DNA of 64,000 nt, from NCBI RefSeq assembly GCF_021129175.1, contig NZ_JAJOHV010000009.1:1-64000 (forward strand), read 5' to 3'. The position numbers and the translations under genes are program-made. Below are positions 46,122 to 53,910 of this stretch, in pieces; positions within the stretch are counted from its first letter, which is position 1; each line of letters starts with the position of its first letter. Below the pieces are notes generated by a model that saw only the letters and a program-made list of their open reading frames with translations, made no database searches and was not told the DNA's origin. The stretch is from Chromobacterium piscinae. Lineage in GTDB: Bacteria; Pseudomonadota; Gammaproteobacteria; Burkholderiales; Chromobacteriaceae.

Positions 46122-47894
46122 ATGCTGAATACTGTGATGAAACAATCCGTTCTCGCATTGGCCGTCGCGTTCGCGCTGACCGCTTGCGAAGGCGACAACA
46201 GCCATGCCGCATCCGGCGGCAATGCTCACACGCTCGGCCAGATCAGCGGCACCGCGGCTTCCGGTTCCCCATTGGACAATGGCTCGATCACGATCAAAGA
46301 CGCCCAGGGCCACTCGATTACAGTGCTGACCGATGCGCAAGGCCGTTACAGCGCCGACTTGAGCCAGTTCGCCTCGCCGGCGCTGCTGGAGGCTACCGGA
46401 CTGATCGGCGGCGTGCCGGTGTCTCTCCACTCGGTCGCCACGCAAACGGGGACCGTCAACATCACGCCGCTGACCGACGCTATTCTGTCGATGAGCAGCG
46501 ACACCGAGGCGAATGAATGCTTCCTCAATGTCGCGGTTTGCGCGGCCAAACTCGACATCGCCAAGCTGAACCAGAGCCAAACCAGCCTGAAAACCGCGCT
46601 GGCCCCCTTGATGCAGGCCGTCGGTCTGGACAGCCGCGTCGATTTGCTGCGGACGGCTTTCGCCGCCGACAAGACCGGACACGACAAATTGCTGGAAATG
46701 GTGGAGGTTTCCGCCGGCAGCCAAGCGGGGACCATGCGCCTGCAAAACAAGCGCGCCCAGGCCGCAACCATGGTGAGCCGGGATCAAAATCCGAACCCCT
46801 TGCCGGCCGACGACCTGCCGGACCTGAGCCGGCTGGATGAGCTGGCGGCGCAATTGAACACCGCCTATCTCAGCGCGAACGGCCTGGACAAGCGCCTGGC
46901 GGCGTTGCTCAGCGACGATTTTCAGTTTGACGGCGACAACGCAGCGCAATATCTGGCGCGGGAAATGGAAGACGCCGGATACGGGGAAACCTATGTCGGC
47001 GGACGTTTCTCGCCGCCGAAAGTGGAAACCTGTTACAGCACCGCGCTCTGCCAGATTTCGATGACGGTCCGCGTGCCGGGGATGGCACCCGGGTCTTTCC
47101 GCATGAAGGCCCGCTTGCAGAAAGAAGGCTGGAAGCTGGCGGGAAATGACAGCCCCGTCTCCTTGCAAATGGATGCCGGGGCCCGCCAGATCATCAGCGC
47201 CCCCGACAACGGCAGCGCCAAGGTCAGCCTGCTGAATCTGGTGCTCAGCCAATATGCCCGGCACGACAACCCGATCTACAGCCAGCCAGACCGTCCCGCC
47301 GCGCAAATTGTCGCCCGCAGCGCCCAGTTGCTGGCCGACGGCAAAGCCATCCTTACCCTGAAGGAAAATGCCGAGTGCGCACAACTGGAGCCGCAGGAGC
47401 TGGCATCGGCGAACCCTGACTATCATTGCCCGGTGAATTATCTGACGCCCGACGGCTTCGCGGCCGTCTACAACGATGCCTTGAGCCGGAATGTTCTGAA
47501 ATTGCGCTTTTACGCCGATGACCGCTTCACCCAGCCGGTCGGCAAGGACGTCATTCCGCGCGCGCCGCTGTTCACCGCCGCCGAAATCGCTCAGCAGGCC
47601 TTTCCCGCTCTGACACGCGACACGCGGCAGGCGCTGACCAAGGCCAACGGCGCCAGCGATCTGAAACTCGCCTGGCAAGTGCCGCCGCAACTCTGGTTCA
47701 ACAGCCTGTTGCTGGACATGCGTCAACAAGGCCAGCCACAGCGCTTCGAAGACAGCGCGGGCGCATTAGCCAATCCGCTAGCGCTCAACGCTCACAAGAG
47801 CCCCACGCTGACCGCGCCCGACTTCCTGCGCGTCACGGTCTGGAGCCTGGATAGGCAAGGCCGGGGCCTCTACACCCGCTATCAGTTGCGCTGA
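46122..47894 (+). CDS. Hypothetical large lipoprotein
   Basis: A 590-residue predicted lipoprotein that I do not recognise. The signal peptide ends in the lipobox ALTAC near residue 24. Residues 40-95 look like a carboxypeptidase-regulatory/Ig-like beta domain (ISGTAASGSPLDNGSITIKD, then VLTDAQGRYSADLSQF). The remainder is mixed alpha/beta with no clear motif, but contains several Cys pairs (ECFLNVAVC, CYSTALC) that suggest periplasmic or surface exposure. A second in-frame ATG lies 15 nt in. It stands alone between a divergent and a convergent gene. Confidence 0.7.
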   Translation: MLNTVMKQSVLALAVAFALTACEGDNSHAASGGNAHTLGQISGTAASGSPLDNGSITIKDAQGHSITVLTDAQGRYSADLSQFASPALLEATGLIGGVPVSLHSVATQTGTVNITPLTDAILSMSSDTEANECFLNVAVCAAKLDIAKLNQSQTSLKTALAPLMQAVGLDSRVDLLRTAFAADKTGHDKLLEMVEVSAGSQAGTMRLQNKRAQAATMVSRDQNPNPLPADDLPDLSRLDELAAQLNTAYLSANGLDKRLAALLSDDFQFDGDNAAQYLAREMEDAGYGETYVGGRFSPPKVETCYSTALCQISMTVRVPGMAPGSFRMKARLQKEGWKLAGNDSPVSLQMDAGARQIISAPDNGSAKVSLLNLVLSQYARHDNPIYSQPDRPAAQIVARSAQLLADGKAILTLKENAECAQLEPQELASANPDYHCPVNYLTPDGFAAVYNDALSRNVLKLRFYADDRFTQPVGKDVIPRAPLFTAAEIAQQAFPALTRDTRQALTKANGASDLKLAWQVPPQLWFNSLLLDMRQQGQPQRFEDSAGALANPLALNAHKSPTLTAPDFLRVTVWSLDRQGRGLYTRYQLR

Positions 47895-47911
47895 ATCCCC
47901 TGTCCAACAAA

Positions 47912-47933
47912 AAGCCCCGGTTTCCCGGGGCTT
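47912..47933. terminator. Bidirectional terminator
   Basis: AAGCCCCGG pairs with CCGGGGCTT around TTTC. A run of T is strongest on the minus strand, so it serves ridA and probably the lipoprotein gene too. Confidence 0.8.
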
Positions 47934-47955
47934 CTTCATCGCGAATGCGGCGCGC

Positions 47956-48336
47956 TTACAGCACCAGCACCGCTTCGGCTTCCACCAGCACGCCCTTGGG
48001 CAGACTGGCCACGCCGACAGCGGCGCGGGCCGGGAACGGCTGGCTGAAGTACTGGCCCATGATTTCATTAAAGGTGGCGAAGTTGGACAGGTCGGTCAGG
48101 TAGGCATTGAGTTTGACGATCTGATCCAGGCTGCCGCCGGCGGCTTCGCACACGGCCTTCATGTTCTTGAACACCTGGTGGGTTTCGGCGGCGAAACCGC
48201 CTTCCACCACGGCCATGGTGGCCGGGTCCAGCGGGATCTGGCCGGACAGATAGACGGTGTTGCCTGCCTTGACGGCTTGCGAGTAAGCGCCGATGGCGGC
48301 CGGAGCCTTGTCGGTGTGGATAATTTCCTTAGCCAT
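47956..48336 (-). CDS. ridA: RidA family reactive intermediate deaminase
   Basis: A 126-residue protein that hydrolyses reactive enamine/imine intermediates from PLP enzymes. Family motifs are [40 protein letters not shown], and [24 protein letters not shown] with the substrate-binding Arg. It overlaps the hemW stop by 1 nt (TAATG) and ends the rdgB-hemW-ridA set. Confidence 0.94.
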   Translation of the reverse strand: MAKEIIHTDKAPAAIGAYSQAVKAGNTVYLSGQIPLDPATMAVVEGGFAAETHQVFKNMKAVCEAAGGSLDQIVKLNAYLTDLSNFATFNEIMGQYFSQPFPARAAVGVASLPKGVLVEAEAVLVL

Positions 48337-49526
48337 TATTCATCTCCTTCTTTGAGGAACAGGGTGAGCAAATCGTTGAGGAAGCGCTGGCCTTTCAGCG
48401 TCGGGCGCAGGATGGCACCGTCGCCGTCCAGCAGGCCTTGCGCCTGGGCTTCGTCCAGCTGGCGGCGGATCAGCGCCAGCGGCAGCCCGGTGCGTTCCTG
48501 GAACAGGCGGCTCTCGAAGCCGCCGGTCAGGCGCAGCAGGTTCATCATGAATTCGAACGGCAGGTCGGCGCGGGCGACTTTCTGCTGGCTTTGCAGCGGA
48601 TTGCCGTCCGCCACCGCCTTCAGATAGGCCGCCGGCTGCTTGTGCCGCATCTGGCGCACGATGCCGGCATGGCTGCTGATCTTGCCGTGGGCGCCGGCGC
48701 CGATGCCGACGTAGTCGCCGAACTGCCAGTAGTTGAGGTTGTGCCGGCTATGGCGGCCCGATTTGGCGAAAGCCGAGGTTTCGTAGTGATCGAAACCGGC
48801 CGCCTCCAGACAGGACTCTATCGCCTCCTGCATGTCGGCCGAGACTTCGTCGTCCGGCAGGTTCTTCGGCGTTTGCGCCGCGAACATCGTATTCGGTTCT
48901 ATCGTCAGATGGTAGGCCGATAGGTGGGTGATGCCATAGGACAGCGCGGTGTTCAGGTCGGACAGCGCCTCATCCAGGGTCTGGCCCGGCAGCGCATACA
49001 TCAGATCCAGATTGACGTTGTCGAAGTGGGTCAGCGCGATCTCGACCGCGCGCTTGGCTTCGTCGCCGTCGTGGATGCGCCCCAACGCCTTCAAGTGCTT
49101 GGGATCGAAACTCTGGATGCCGATGGACAAGCGGTTGATGCCGGCTTCGCGGTAGCCGCGGAAGCGCTCGATCTCGAAGGTGCCGGGATTGGCTTCCATC
49201 GTGATTTCGGCGTCCGGATGCAGCCTCAGCCGCGCGCGCACGCCGGCCAAAAACGCGTCCATCGCCTGCGGGCTGAACAAGCTGGGCGTGCCGCCGCCCA
49301 TGAAGATGCTGGTCAACGGGCGGCCCCACACCTCGGGCAGCGAGTATTCAAGATCGCGCAGCAGCGCGTCGACGTAGGCCATCTCGTCGAAGCCGTTCTT
49401 CGGCTCGTGCGAGTTGAAGTCGCAATACGGGCACTTGCGGATGCACCACGGAAAATGGACGTACAGCGCCAAGGGCGGCAACTCGCGCAGGCCGCCCGTC
49501 AGCGCCGACAGATCAATCACGCTCAT
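48336..49526 (-). CDS. hemW: Radical SAM protein HemW
   Basis: A 396-residue radical SAM protein related to HemN. The cluster motif is [14 protein letters not shown], with the GGGTP motif in [12 protein letters not shown]. Known HemW proteins bind heme and act as heme chaperones rather than coproporphyrinogen oxidase, and they lack the extra Cys of HemN (CxxxCxxCxC); here the residue after CPYC is Asp-Phe, consistent with HemW. It overlaps rdgB by 4 nt (ATGA). Confidence 0.93.
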   Translation of the reverse strand: MSVIDLSALTGGLRELPPLALYVHFPWCIRKCPYCDFNSHEPKNGFDEMAYVDALLRDLEYSLPEVWGRPLTSIFMGGGTPSLFSPQAMDAFLAGVRARLRLHPDAEITMEANPGTFEIERFRGYREAGINRLSIGIQSFDPKHLKALGRIHDGDEAKRAVEIALTHFDNVNLDLMYALPGQTLDEALSDLNTALSYGITHLSAYHLTIEPNTMFAAQTPKNLPDDEVSADMQEAIESCLEAAGFDHYETSAFAKSGRHSRHNLNYWQFGDYVGIGAGAHGKISSHAGIVRQMRHKQPAAYLKAVADGNPLQSQQKVARADLPFEFMMNLLRLTGGFESRLFQERTGLPLALIRRQLDEAQAQGLLDGDGAILRPTLKGQRFLNDLLTLFLKEGDE

Positions 49527-50116
49527 GCCAGCGCCTTGAGCTTGGCCATCAGCGCAGACAGCGCCTGGCCGCGGTGGCTGACCCGGTTCTTCTCGGCTGC
49601 GTCCAGCTCGGCCACCGTCACGCCGTGGCTGGGCAGGAAGAAGTAAGGGTCATAGCCGAAGCCGCCGCCGCCTGCGGCCTCGTCGCGCACCTCGCCCAGC
49701 CAGATGCCATCGGCCACCAGCGGCTGCGGATCGTCGGCGTGGCGCACCAGCACCAGCACGCAGTAGTACCAAGCGCGGCGGTTGGCTTCGCCCTGCAGCT
49801 TTTCCACCAACAGCGCGTTGTTGCGCGCGTCGGACTTGGGCTCGCCGGCGAAACGGGCCGAGTACACGCCCGGCGCGCCGCCCAGCGCCTCGACGCAGAT
49901 GCCGGAGTCGTCGGCCAGCGCCGGCAGGCCGGTCTGCCGGCTGGCGTGGCGCGCCTTCTCCAGCGCGTTTTCCAGGAAGGTGTGGTGCGGCTCCGGGCAT
50001 TCCGGCACGTCGAAATCGCGCTGCGGTCGCACAGTGACGCCCAATTCGGCGAACAGTGCGCCGAATTCCTTCAGTTTGCCGGCGTTGTTGCTGGCGAGAA
50101 CCAGTTGGTCGAACAT
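49523..50116 (-). CDS. rdgB: Non-canonical purine NTP pyrophosphatase (RdgB/HAM1)
   Basis: A 197-residue house-cleaning enzyme that hydrolyses ITP, dITP and XTP to monophosphates. Motifs are LVLASNNAGKLKEF, FLENALEKARHAS, ALADDSGICVEALGGAPGVYSARFAG and GGGGFGYDPYFF. It leads the tight rdgB-hemW-ridA unit, whose order is shared by many proteobacteria. Confidence 0.95.
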   Translation of the reverse strand: MFDQLVLASNNAGKLKEFGALFAELGVTVRPQRDFDVPECPEPHHTFLENALEKARHASRQTGLPALADDSGICVEALGGAPGVYSARFAGEPKSDARNNALLVEKLQGEANRRAWYYCVLVLVRHADDPQPLVADGIWLGEVRDEAAGGGGFGYDPYFFLPSHGVTVAELDAAEKNRVSHRGQALSALMAKLKALA

Positions 50117-50183
50117 CTTTTCGCTCTTTCTATCTTGTGGGTGCGGCCGAACCGGGTTGATGGCGTCCGGCCAGGCCGCCAGC

Positions 50184-51257
50184 TTAGCGGCTGACCTTCA
50201 CTTCCGTCCACATCCGCGCCAGCGCGCGACGCTCCACCGGCGTCAACTCGCGCAATACCGTCCATTTTTTCGCCTGCTCGGCGCTCGGATTGATCACCGG
50301 GCTGGCTTTCAGATCGGCGCGGAAATATTGGCTGGCGGTAGCCACCGGATTGGTCGCGCCATTGAGGTTGGTCAGCTGGGCGGCGTTCTGTCCGTCCAGC
50401 ATGAAGTTGATGAACTGATGGGCCAGGTCCGGCCGTTTGGCGCTGGCAGTGATCGCCATGGTGTCCACGCCGATTTCATTGCCCTCGCGCTGCGGCACAT
50501 TGCCGATATGGAAGGCCCGCTTGGTCTGGCGCGCGTCTTCGCTGGCCTGGAAGAATTCGGTGGAGTAGCCGAGCGCCACCCAGATATTGCCGACCGCCAG
50601 CTGTTTCAGATAGCTGGCGTTGGAGAAGGCGGCCCAGTACGGTTTGGCTTTCTTGATCACGTCGCGCGCGGCGCGCATGTCGGCGTCGGTCGCGGCATTA
50701 GGGTCCTTGCCCAGGTAGAACAGCGCGGCGGCGAACACCTCGCGCGAGCTGTCCAGCACCGTCACCTTGCCCTTGATCTTCCGCAGCACCGCAGGGTCGA
50801 AGATCACCGACCAGCTGGAGGGATCCACGCCCAGCTGCTTCAGCTTCTCGACGTTGTAGCCGACGGAAGTCAGCGACAGCACGGTAGGGATGGTGTAGCG
50901 ATTGGCCGGATCGTAGCTTTGCGACAGATAGGCCGGCGCCACGTTTTTCAGATTCGGAATCTGGCGGTGGTCCAATGGTTGCAGCAGCTTCTGCTTAGTC
51001 ATCGCCTGCACGACGAAACTGGACGGAAACACCATGTCGTAGCCTTTGGCGCCGGCGGCCAGCTTGGCCAGCATTTCCTCGTTGTCGCCGTAGTAGTCCT
51101 GCACCACCTTGCAGCCGCAGCGCTTCTCGAACTGCCTGACGATGTTGTCGGACAGCGAGCCGCTCCAGTTGTAGATGTGCAGCACGTCATTGGGACCGGC
51201 CCAAGCCAGGCCGGAAGACAGCGACAGGGCGAGCATCAGCTTTTGCAACTTTTTCAA
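50184..51257 (-). CDS. Polyamine (spermidine/putrescine) substrate-binding protein
   Basis: A 357-residue periplasmic binding protein of the PotD/PotF family. The signal peptide ends at GLAWA, followed by the family N-terminus DVLHIYNWSGSLSDNIVRQFEK and YYGDNEEMLAKLAAG. Other family marks are YDMVFPSSFVV and TIPTVLSLTSVGYN. The permease and ATPase genes of a Pot system are not nearby, so it is an orphan that must work with a system elsewhere. It lies 67 nt ahead of rdgB on the same strand and could be co-transcribed with it. Confidence 0.88.
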   Translation of the reverse strand: MKKLQKLMLALSLSSGLAWAGPNDVLHIYNWSGSLSDNIVRQFEKRCGCKVVQDYYGDNEEMLAKLAAGAKGYDMVFPSSFVVQAMTKQKLLQPLDHRQIPNLKNVAPAYLSQSYDPANRYTIPTVLSLTSVGYNVEKLKQLGVDPSSWSVIFDPAVLRKIKGKVTVLDSSREVFAAALFYLGKDPNAATDADMRAARDVIKKAKPYWAAFSNASYLKQLAVGNIWVALGYSTEFFQASEDARQTKRAFHIGNVPQREGNEIGVDTMAITASAKRPDLAHQFINFMLDGQNAAQLTNLNGATNPVATASQYFRADLKASPVINPSAEQAKKWTVLRELTPVERRALARMWTEVKVSR

Positions 51258-51306
51258 TTGGGATCCACCTCCAGACAGTCATGCCGGGCATGACAACAAT
51301 GACAAA

Positions 51307-51324
51307 AGGCGGCCGGGGCCGCCT
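51307..51324 (-). terminator. Terminator-like hairpin after dusA
   Basis: AGGCGGC pairs with GCCGCCT around a 4-nt loop, followed on the minus strand by TTTTG. It lies in the 103-nt dusA to polyamine-binding gap. Confidence 0.55.
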
Positions 51325-51360
51325 GGCGCAGACAGCCGCCCGTCGGCGGCCATCGGATAA

Positions 51361-52404
51361 TCAGGCGCGGCGGCCGGCCAGCGTCGCCTCGTAGGCCTGG
51401 CGCAGCAGGCCGGCGTCGGCGCCGTCCAACAGCTTGGAATCGGACAGCATGCGGCGCCAATTGCGCGCGCCGGGCAGGCCCTGGAACAGGCCCAGGATGT
51501 GGCGGGCGATGTGGCGCACATTGCTGCCGTCACCCAGACGCGCCGTCACATAGGGCATCATCGCGTCGACCACCGCCGCGCGCTCGGGGCCGGCGGCCTC
51601 GTCGCCATAGAACAGCGCGTCCCATTCCGCCATCAGCCACGGGTTGTGATAAGCCTCGCGGCCGACCATCACGCCGTCCACGTGCTTCAGGTGCTCGGCA
51701 ATCTCAGCATTGGTTTTCACGCCGCCATTGATCAGGATTTCCAGATCCGGCCGCTCCCGCTTAAGACGGTAGACATAGTCGTACTTCAGCGGCGGGATCT
51801 CGCGGTTTTCCTTGGGGCTCAGCCCTTTCAGGATGGCGTTGCGCGCGTGGACGATGAAGGTATGGCAGCCAGCCTCGGCCACAGTGTCGACGAATTCGCG
51901 CAAGTAATCGTAATGCTCGATCTGGTCGATGCCGATACGGTGCTTGACGGTGACGTCGATATCCACCGCGTCGCGCATCGCCTTGACGCAATCGGACACC
52001 AGTTGCGGCTCCGCCATCAAACAGGCGCCGAAAGCGCCCTTCTGCACTCTTTCCGACGGGCAACCGACATTAAGGTTCACCTCGTCATAGCCCCACTCGG
52101 CCGCCAGCTTCGCGCACGCGGCCAGCTCGGCCGGCTCTGAGCCGCCCAGCTGCAGCGCGATCGGATGTTCGGCCTCGTCGAAACGCAGATGGCGGGCGAC
52201 ATCGCCGTTCAGCAGCGCGCCGGTGGTCACCATCTCGGTGTACAGCCAGGCATGGCGGGTGATCTGGCGGGCGAAGTAGCGGTAGTGGCGGTCGGTCCAG
52301 TCCAGCATCGGGGCGACGGAGAGACGCCGTGGCGGCAATTTTACTCGACTGCCTTGGTTGGCTAAGTTTTCAGCGCCATTGGCTGCGTTCTGATTACGGT
52401 TCAT
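51361..52404 (-). CDS. dusA: tRNA-dihydrouridine synthase A
   Basis: A 347-residue FMN enzyme that reduces uridine to dihydrouridine in the tRNA D-loop (positions 20/20a). Motifs are LSVAPMLDWTDRHYR, the catalytic Cys in NLNVGCPSERVQKGAFGACLM, KHRIGID and HARNAILKGLSPKENREIPPL, the last specific to DusA. The first 20 residues are a variable tail; the start at 52404 has a modest site. Confidence 0.95.
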   Translation of the reverse strand: MNRNQNAANGAENLANQGSRVKLPPRRLSVAPMLDWTDRHYRYFARQITRHAWLYTEMVTTGALLNGDVARHLRFDEAEHPIALQLGGSEPAELAACAKLAAEWGYDEVNLNVGCPSERVQKGAFGACLMAEPQLVSDCVKAMRDAVDIDVTVKHRIGIDQIEHYDYLREFVDTVAEAGCHTFIVHARNAILKGLSPKENREIPPLKYDYVYRLKRERPDLEILINGGVKTNAEIAEHLKHVDGVMVGREAYHNPWLMAEWDALFYGDEAAGPERAAVVDAMMPYVTARLGDGSNVRHIARHILGLFQGLPGARNWRRMLSDSKLLDGADAGLLRQAYEATLAGRRA

Positions 52405-52708
52405 TCCGGCTGATTTCCGCCTATTTTTGTCTCATTGGCACGACTAAAGCGTTGCGGCAGAGCACTACCTCACCCACTTGACATACAGCATGCCGCCACG
52501 AAGCAACCCGCGTGAAGAGTATGGATAAGCATTTGAAAAAGATGGGAATTATCCTATTTAGCCCAAGCGCAGGTCAAGCCCGCGGTCGAGATAGCCATAG
52601 AAGACTCCTCTCATTTCGCCCAGTCGCGGCGTAAAGAAACCGTTATCGCCGCAACCTGATGACGGGACATACATTTATGTCGCTAGCGCCGAAACAGCAA
52701 CCAATTCA
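52405..52708. other. AT-richer gene-free region upstream of the carbamoyltransferase cluster
   Basis: About 300 nt with stop codons in all frames and no recognisable product. Its base composition is visibly less GC-rich than the flanks, which would fit a junction of acquired DNA. A second TTGACA at 52478 has no good -10 partner. Confidence 0.5.
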
Positions 52709-52738
52709 TTGACATTTATTCCAAATACATGGAATTAT
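52709..52738 (+). promoter_or_regulatory. Promoter with internal operator, carbamoyltransferase cluster
   Basis: A perfect TTGACA (52709-52714) is 18 nt from AATTAT (52733-52738). The spacer holds a perfect inverted repeat ATTCCA-N6-TGGAAT (52718-52735), ideally placed for a repressor or a MerR-like activator. The transcript would start about 60 nt before the first gene. Confidence 0.55.
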
Positions 52739-52805
52739 GAAAAATAAACTCAATTAGCATTTATGCGCGCTGAAATTTTGAACATGGAAAAGAAAGGTTC
52801 CTCAG

Positions 52806-53801
52806 ATGGGTGTACGCGAGCGACTAACGCCACAAATGGCAGCTTACGAGGAAAAATTCGCAGATAGCGGCGACATCCGTTGGCTTCCATACCTGATGTA
52901 CTTCCATCCGACAAACCATGCCAGCGCGGTGGTGAACACCGACGCAAGCGGGTTTCGCTATTCGGAAAGCCAGGGGCGGCGTTTTTCTGTCCGCGACAAC
53001 GACAGTCGACAACCAGCTAGGCTGCTGGCTGGCAGTTCAACGGTGTTCGGCATCGGCGCCAGTTCGGATGGCTGGACGCTGTCTTCACGATTGACCGAGC
53101 ACGATGAGCGCGGATTGCCATGGCTGAATTTCGGCGGCCGCAGCTTCAACTCGGCCCAAGAACTCATTCTTCTCTCGCTATATAGGCATACCTTGCCGCC
53201 CATCGAAGAAATCGTCCTGTTTTCGGGCTTCAACAATCTGGGGCTGGCTCGGCTGCCATCTCATATCCGGCAAGAACATGGCGCGTTCTTCAACTGCAAC
53301 GAGTTTTTTGAGTCGCTGGGCACCAACCGCACCAAAGGCTTGCTGCAAGCCGGGAAAAAGCTGTTCTCCGGCGGCGCGCGCGAAGAGGAGCCGCCGAGTC
53401 TGGAGCAGCAAATAGCCTATGCTGCTGACCTGACCCTGCACCACCTGCTCACCTGGAATGCCATCGCCAAGGATCTTGACGCCAAACTCACGTTCGTGCT
53501 CCAGCCACTGGCCGGCTGGGTCCGCCCCCAGGGCAGCAAAGAAGAAGAGGCGCTATTCGCAGAGTTGGATCAGCTCGGCCGCTTCACTGAGGTGTATGGG
53601 GACATCTTGAACAAGAATGCGTGTTCCCAATATGCGGCGGCGTTGCGGGAAGGGGTTGAAAAATTGGGCGCTCGCTTCATCAATCTGAGCCCCATCCTGG
53701 CTGAAACGCTTGCACCCGAACAGTGGCTATTTGTCGACCGCATCCACTTCACTGACCAAGGCCATGACTTCGTAGCCCGGCAATTGCTCAACATCTTATA
53801 A
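52806..53801 (+). CDS. SGNH/GDSL hydrolase-like protein
   Basis: A 331-residue cytosolic-looking protein without signal peptide. It carries an SGNH pattern: block I is LLAGSSTVFGIG (the Gly-Ser-Ser-Thr at 76-79 in place of Gly-Asp-Ser, nucleophile likely S78), block III is FSGFNNLG (G141-x-N143), and block V is VDRIHFTDQGHDF (D311 and H314). SGNH proteins hydrolyse or transfer acyl esters on sugars, lipids or natural products. AAAGG lies 9 nt before the ATG. It opens the cluster of five genes; its target is probably the product of the downstream enzymes. Confidence 0.7.
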   Translation: MGVRERLTPQMAAYEEKFADSGDIRWLPYLMYFHPTNHASAVVNTDASGFRYSESQGRRFSVRDNDSRQPARLLAGSSTVFGIGASSDGWTLSSRLTEHDERGLPWLNFGGRSFNSAQELILLSLYRHTLPPIEEIVLFSGFNNLGLARLPSHIRQEHGAFFNCNEFFESLGTNRTKGLLQAGKKLFSGGAREEEPPSLEQQIAYAADLTLHHLLTWNAIAKDLDAKLTFVLQPLAGWVRPQGSKEEEALFAELDQLGRFTEVYGDILNKNACSQYAAALREGVEKLGARFINLSPILAETLAPEQWLFVDRIHFTDQGHDFVARQLLNIL

Positions 53802-53817
53802 AATAGCGAGTGTCACC

Positions 53818-53901
53818 ATGAAACTACTGAAAAGCCTTTTCCGCCTGATCTTCCGACGGAAACAGAAAAAGCGGGACGCATCCATCTATCCGATGTTTTG
53901 A
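53818..53901 (+). CDS. 27-residue cationic peptide
   Basis: A small ORF between the SGNH and diiron-oxidase genes. ATG at 53818, stop at 53899-53901. The peptide begins MKLLKSLFRLIFRRKQ and ends SIYPMF. The first 12 residues alternate hydrophobic and basic ones, as in an amphipathic helix; nine basic residues against one acidic give a charge near +8. It lies 16 nt after the preceding stop, and the next gene starts 9 nt after it, so it sits inside a tight operon. A weak GCGAG precedes it. It may be a membrane-binding accessory peptide or a precursor peptide; no family is recognised. Confidence 0.5.
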   Translation: MKLLKSLFRLIFRRKQKKRDASIYPMF

Positions 53902-53910
53902 GGATATCGA

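Noticed and set aside
46092-47729. A 545-codon minus-strand open frame opposite the lipoprotein gene
   Set aside because: The plus strand gives a normal signal peptide and lipobox; the minus frame has no start signal and a shadow-like composition.
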